Source: a bacterium (GTDB taxonomy: Bacteria; Gemmatimonadota; Gemmatimonadetes; Gemmatimonadales; Gemmatimonadaceae). Taken from it: 33,910 bases of DNA. Below the pieces are notes generated by a model. The model made no database searches. It was not told the origin of the DNA and saw nothing but the letters and a program-made list of their open reading frames with translations. Shown here piece after piece: positions 32,829-33,910 of this stretch. Position numbers and translations under genes: made by a program. Within the stretch, counting starts at the first letter, position 1. Each line of letters opens with the position of its first letter. The DNA is taken from contig JAKAJN010000006.1 of NCBI GenBank assembly GCA_021813725.1, forward strand, positions 26,880 to 60,789, given 5' to 3'.

Positions 32829-32971
32829 TGCCTGCGGGCTCGTTGCCGCCCCGGTGGCGCGGACGCGGCTAGTTGCCGTCGCGTGGTCAAGCGGTCAACG
32901 TTGTCCAGTGAAGCCGCGTCAGTGATGCGGTGCGTTCCACTCGACTCGCCCGTCGCGGGCAAGGATCAGGC

Positions 32972-33910
32972 ATGAGGCCACTTCGTCGACTTCCACTGCT
33001 CGCGGTGACGTTCGGTGCCGCGTTGACCGTCACGGCGGCGGCGCGCACGCCGCAAGAAGGCGCCGCGCACCCATCGGCGGTGGAACCCGAGTCCGCGCTC
33101 TTTGCCTCGCTCACGTGGCGGAACGTCGGCCCCGATCGCGGCGGCCGGTCCATCGCCGTGAGCGGCGTGCGCGGCCGACCCAACGAGGCGTACTTCGGTG
33201 CGGTCGGTGGCGGACTGTGGAAGACCGCCGACGGCGGCGAGACGTGGGCGCCGGTCACCGATGGCCAGGTGCGCTCGGCGTCGGTGGGCGCCGTCGCCGT
33301 CTCGGAGTCGAATCCCGACGAGGTCTTCATCGGGATGGGCGAGACGTGCATCCGTGGCAACATCATGGCCGGCGATGGCGTGTACAAGTCGACGGACGCC
33401 GGCAAGAGCTGGAAGCACGTCGGCTTCGAACGCAGCGAGAATATCGCGAAGATCCGCATCCACCCCACCAATCCGGACATCATCTGGGTGGCGGCGTTCG
33501 GCAAGCACTCGGCGCCGAACCCCGAGCGCGGCGTGTACAAGAGCACCGACGGCGGGACCACGTGGCGCCGCGTGCTCTTCCGCAACGACTCGACCGGGGC
33601 GATCGACCTGAGCGTCGATCGCACCAATCCCAACGTGCTGTACGCTTCGCTGTGGCAGGCGTACCGCACGGAGTACACCATGTCGTCCGGCGGGGCGGGG
33701 AGCGGCCTGTTCAAAAGCACCGATGGCGGTGAGACGTGGACCGAGATCACGCGGAACCCCGGCCTGCCGGCCGGGATGATCGGACGCATCGGCGTGGCAG
33801 TCTCGCCGGCGAACGCGGGGCGGGTATACGCCCTGGTGGAGAACACCAACGGCGGCCTGTTCACGTCCGACGATGCTGGCGCGACGTGGACACGCACCAC
33901 GGACAGCCGC
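32972..33910 (+). CDS. Secreted BNR/sortilin-like beta-propeller protein, 5' part
   Basis: The first 313 residues of a larger protein are seen; the frame is open to the window edge. It begins MRPLRRLPLLAVTFGAALTV, a likely signal peptide, with cleavage probably near residue 25. The mature part has repeated Asp-box/BNR-like units: LWKTADGGETWAPV, VYKSTDAGKSWKHV, VYKSTDGGTTWRRV, LFKSTDGGETWTEI and LFTSDDAGATWTRT. This matches the VPS10/sortilin-type or WD40/YVTN/BNR-like exoproteins often labelled glycosyl hydrolase, for which enzymatic activity is not shown. ATG 32972 is the only start that gives a good signal peptide. Confidence 0.9.
   Translation, partial: MRPLRRLPLLAVTFGAALTVTAAARTPQEGAAHPSAVEPESALFASLTWRNVGPDRGGRSIAVSGVRGRPNEAYFGAVGGGLWKTADGGETWAPVTDGQVRSASVGAVAVSESNPDEVFIGMGETCIRGNIMAGDGVYKSTDAGKSWKHVGFERSENIAKIRIHPTNPDIIWVAAFGKHSAPNPERGVYKSTDGGTTWRRVLFRNDSTGAIDLSVDRTNPNVLYASLWQAYRTEYTMSSGGAGSGLFKSTDGGETWTEITRNPGLPAGMIGRIGVAVSPANAGRVYALVENTNGGLFTSDDAGATWTRTTDSR

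Overview
The window is a GC-rich bacterial chromosome segment, densely packed, with mostly housekeeping genes and no mobile element, CRISPR array or tRNA gene that I can see. The gene content fits Gemmatimonadota best: mreBCD-mrdA-rodA next to accD-folC, archaeal/eukaryal-type ProS, a one-piece tmRNA, and a secreted BNR/sortilin-like repeat protein. That placement is an inference from overall character, not a search result.

Region 1 (1-8445) is the most unusual part. It is one tightly overlapping operon for an energy-converting-hydrogenase-related (Ehr) membrane complex: the end of one HyfB/NuoL-like subunit, a helix-turn-helix/PTS-EIIA fusion protein, a second complete HyfB-like subunit, HyfC/NuoH-like, HyfE/NuoK-like and HyfF/NuoN-like subunits, a NuoCD/HycE-like large subunit, and a 2x[4Fe-4S] ferredoxin fused to a NuoB/HycG-like small subunit. 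The large subunit has lost the cysteines that bind the Ni-Fe centre, while the small subunit keeps all its cluster cysteines. The complex should therefore move electrons and ions without being a hydrogenase. Its substrate is unknown.

Region 2 (8446-9898) has alanine dehydrogenase (ald), a strong hairpin terminator, and the mre promoter region. Region 3 (9899-17687) holds the rod-shape/elongasome operon mreB-mreC-mreD-mrdA-rodA, linked by 4-nt start/stop overlaps, then accD (fatty acid synthesis) and folC (folate). Region 4 (17693-23976) holds hisS, proS, lysA, a YfcE-type phosphoesterase and guaA.

Region 5 (24030-30807) has a minus-strand REC-EAL protein, a MATE exporter, a minus-strand PtsN-like EIIA, a tRNA-dihydrouridine synthase, an orphan larB and a membrane-anchored GAF-GGDEF diguanylate cyclase. 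The EAL and GGDEF proteins are the c-di-GMP components visible here. Region 6 (30808-33910) contains tmRNA (ssrA) with its terminator, a dCMP-deaminase-like gene, a minus-strand lytic transglycosylase with a DUF350 membrane protein upstream, and the start of a BNR-repeat exoprotein cut by the window end.

No gene-free stretch exceeds 300 bases; the longest, 9643-9898, holds a terminator and candidate promoters. Several starts (hisS, dus, MATE) lie only 6-9 nt downstream of a -10-like hexamer, hinting at leaderless or nearly leaderless transcripts.
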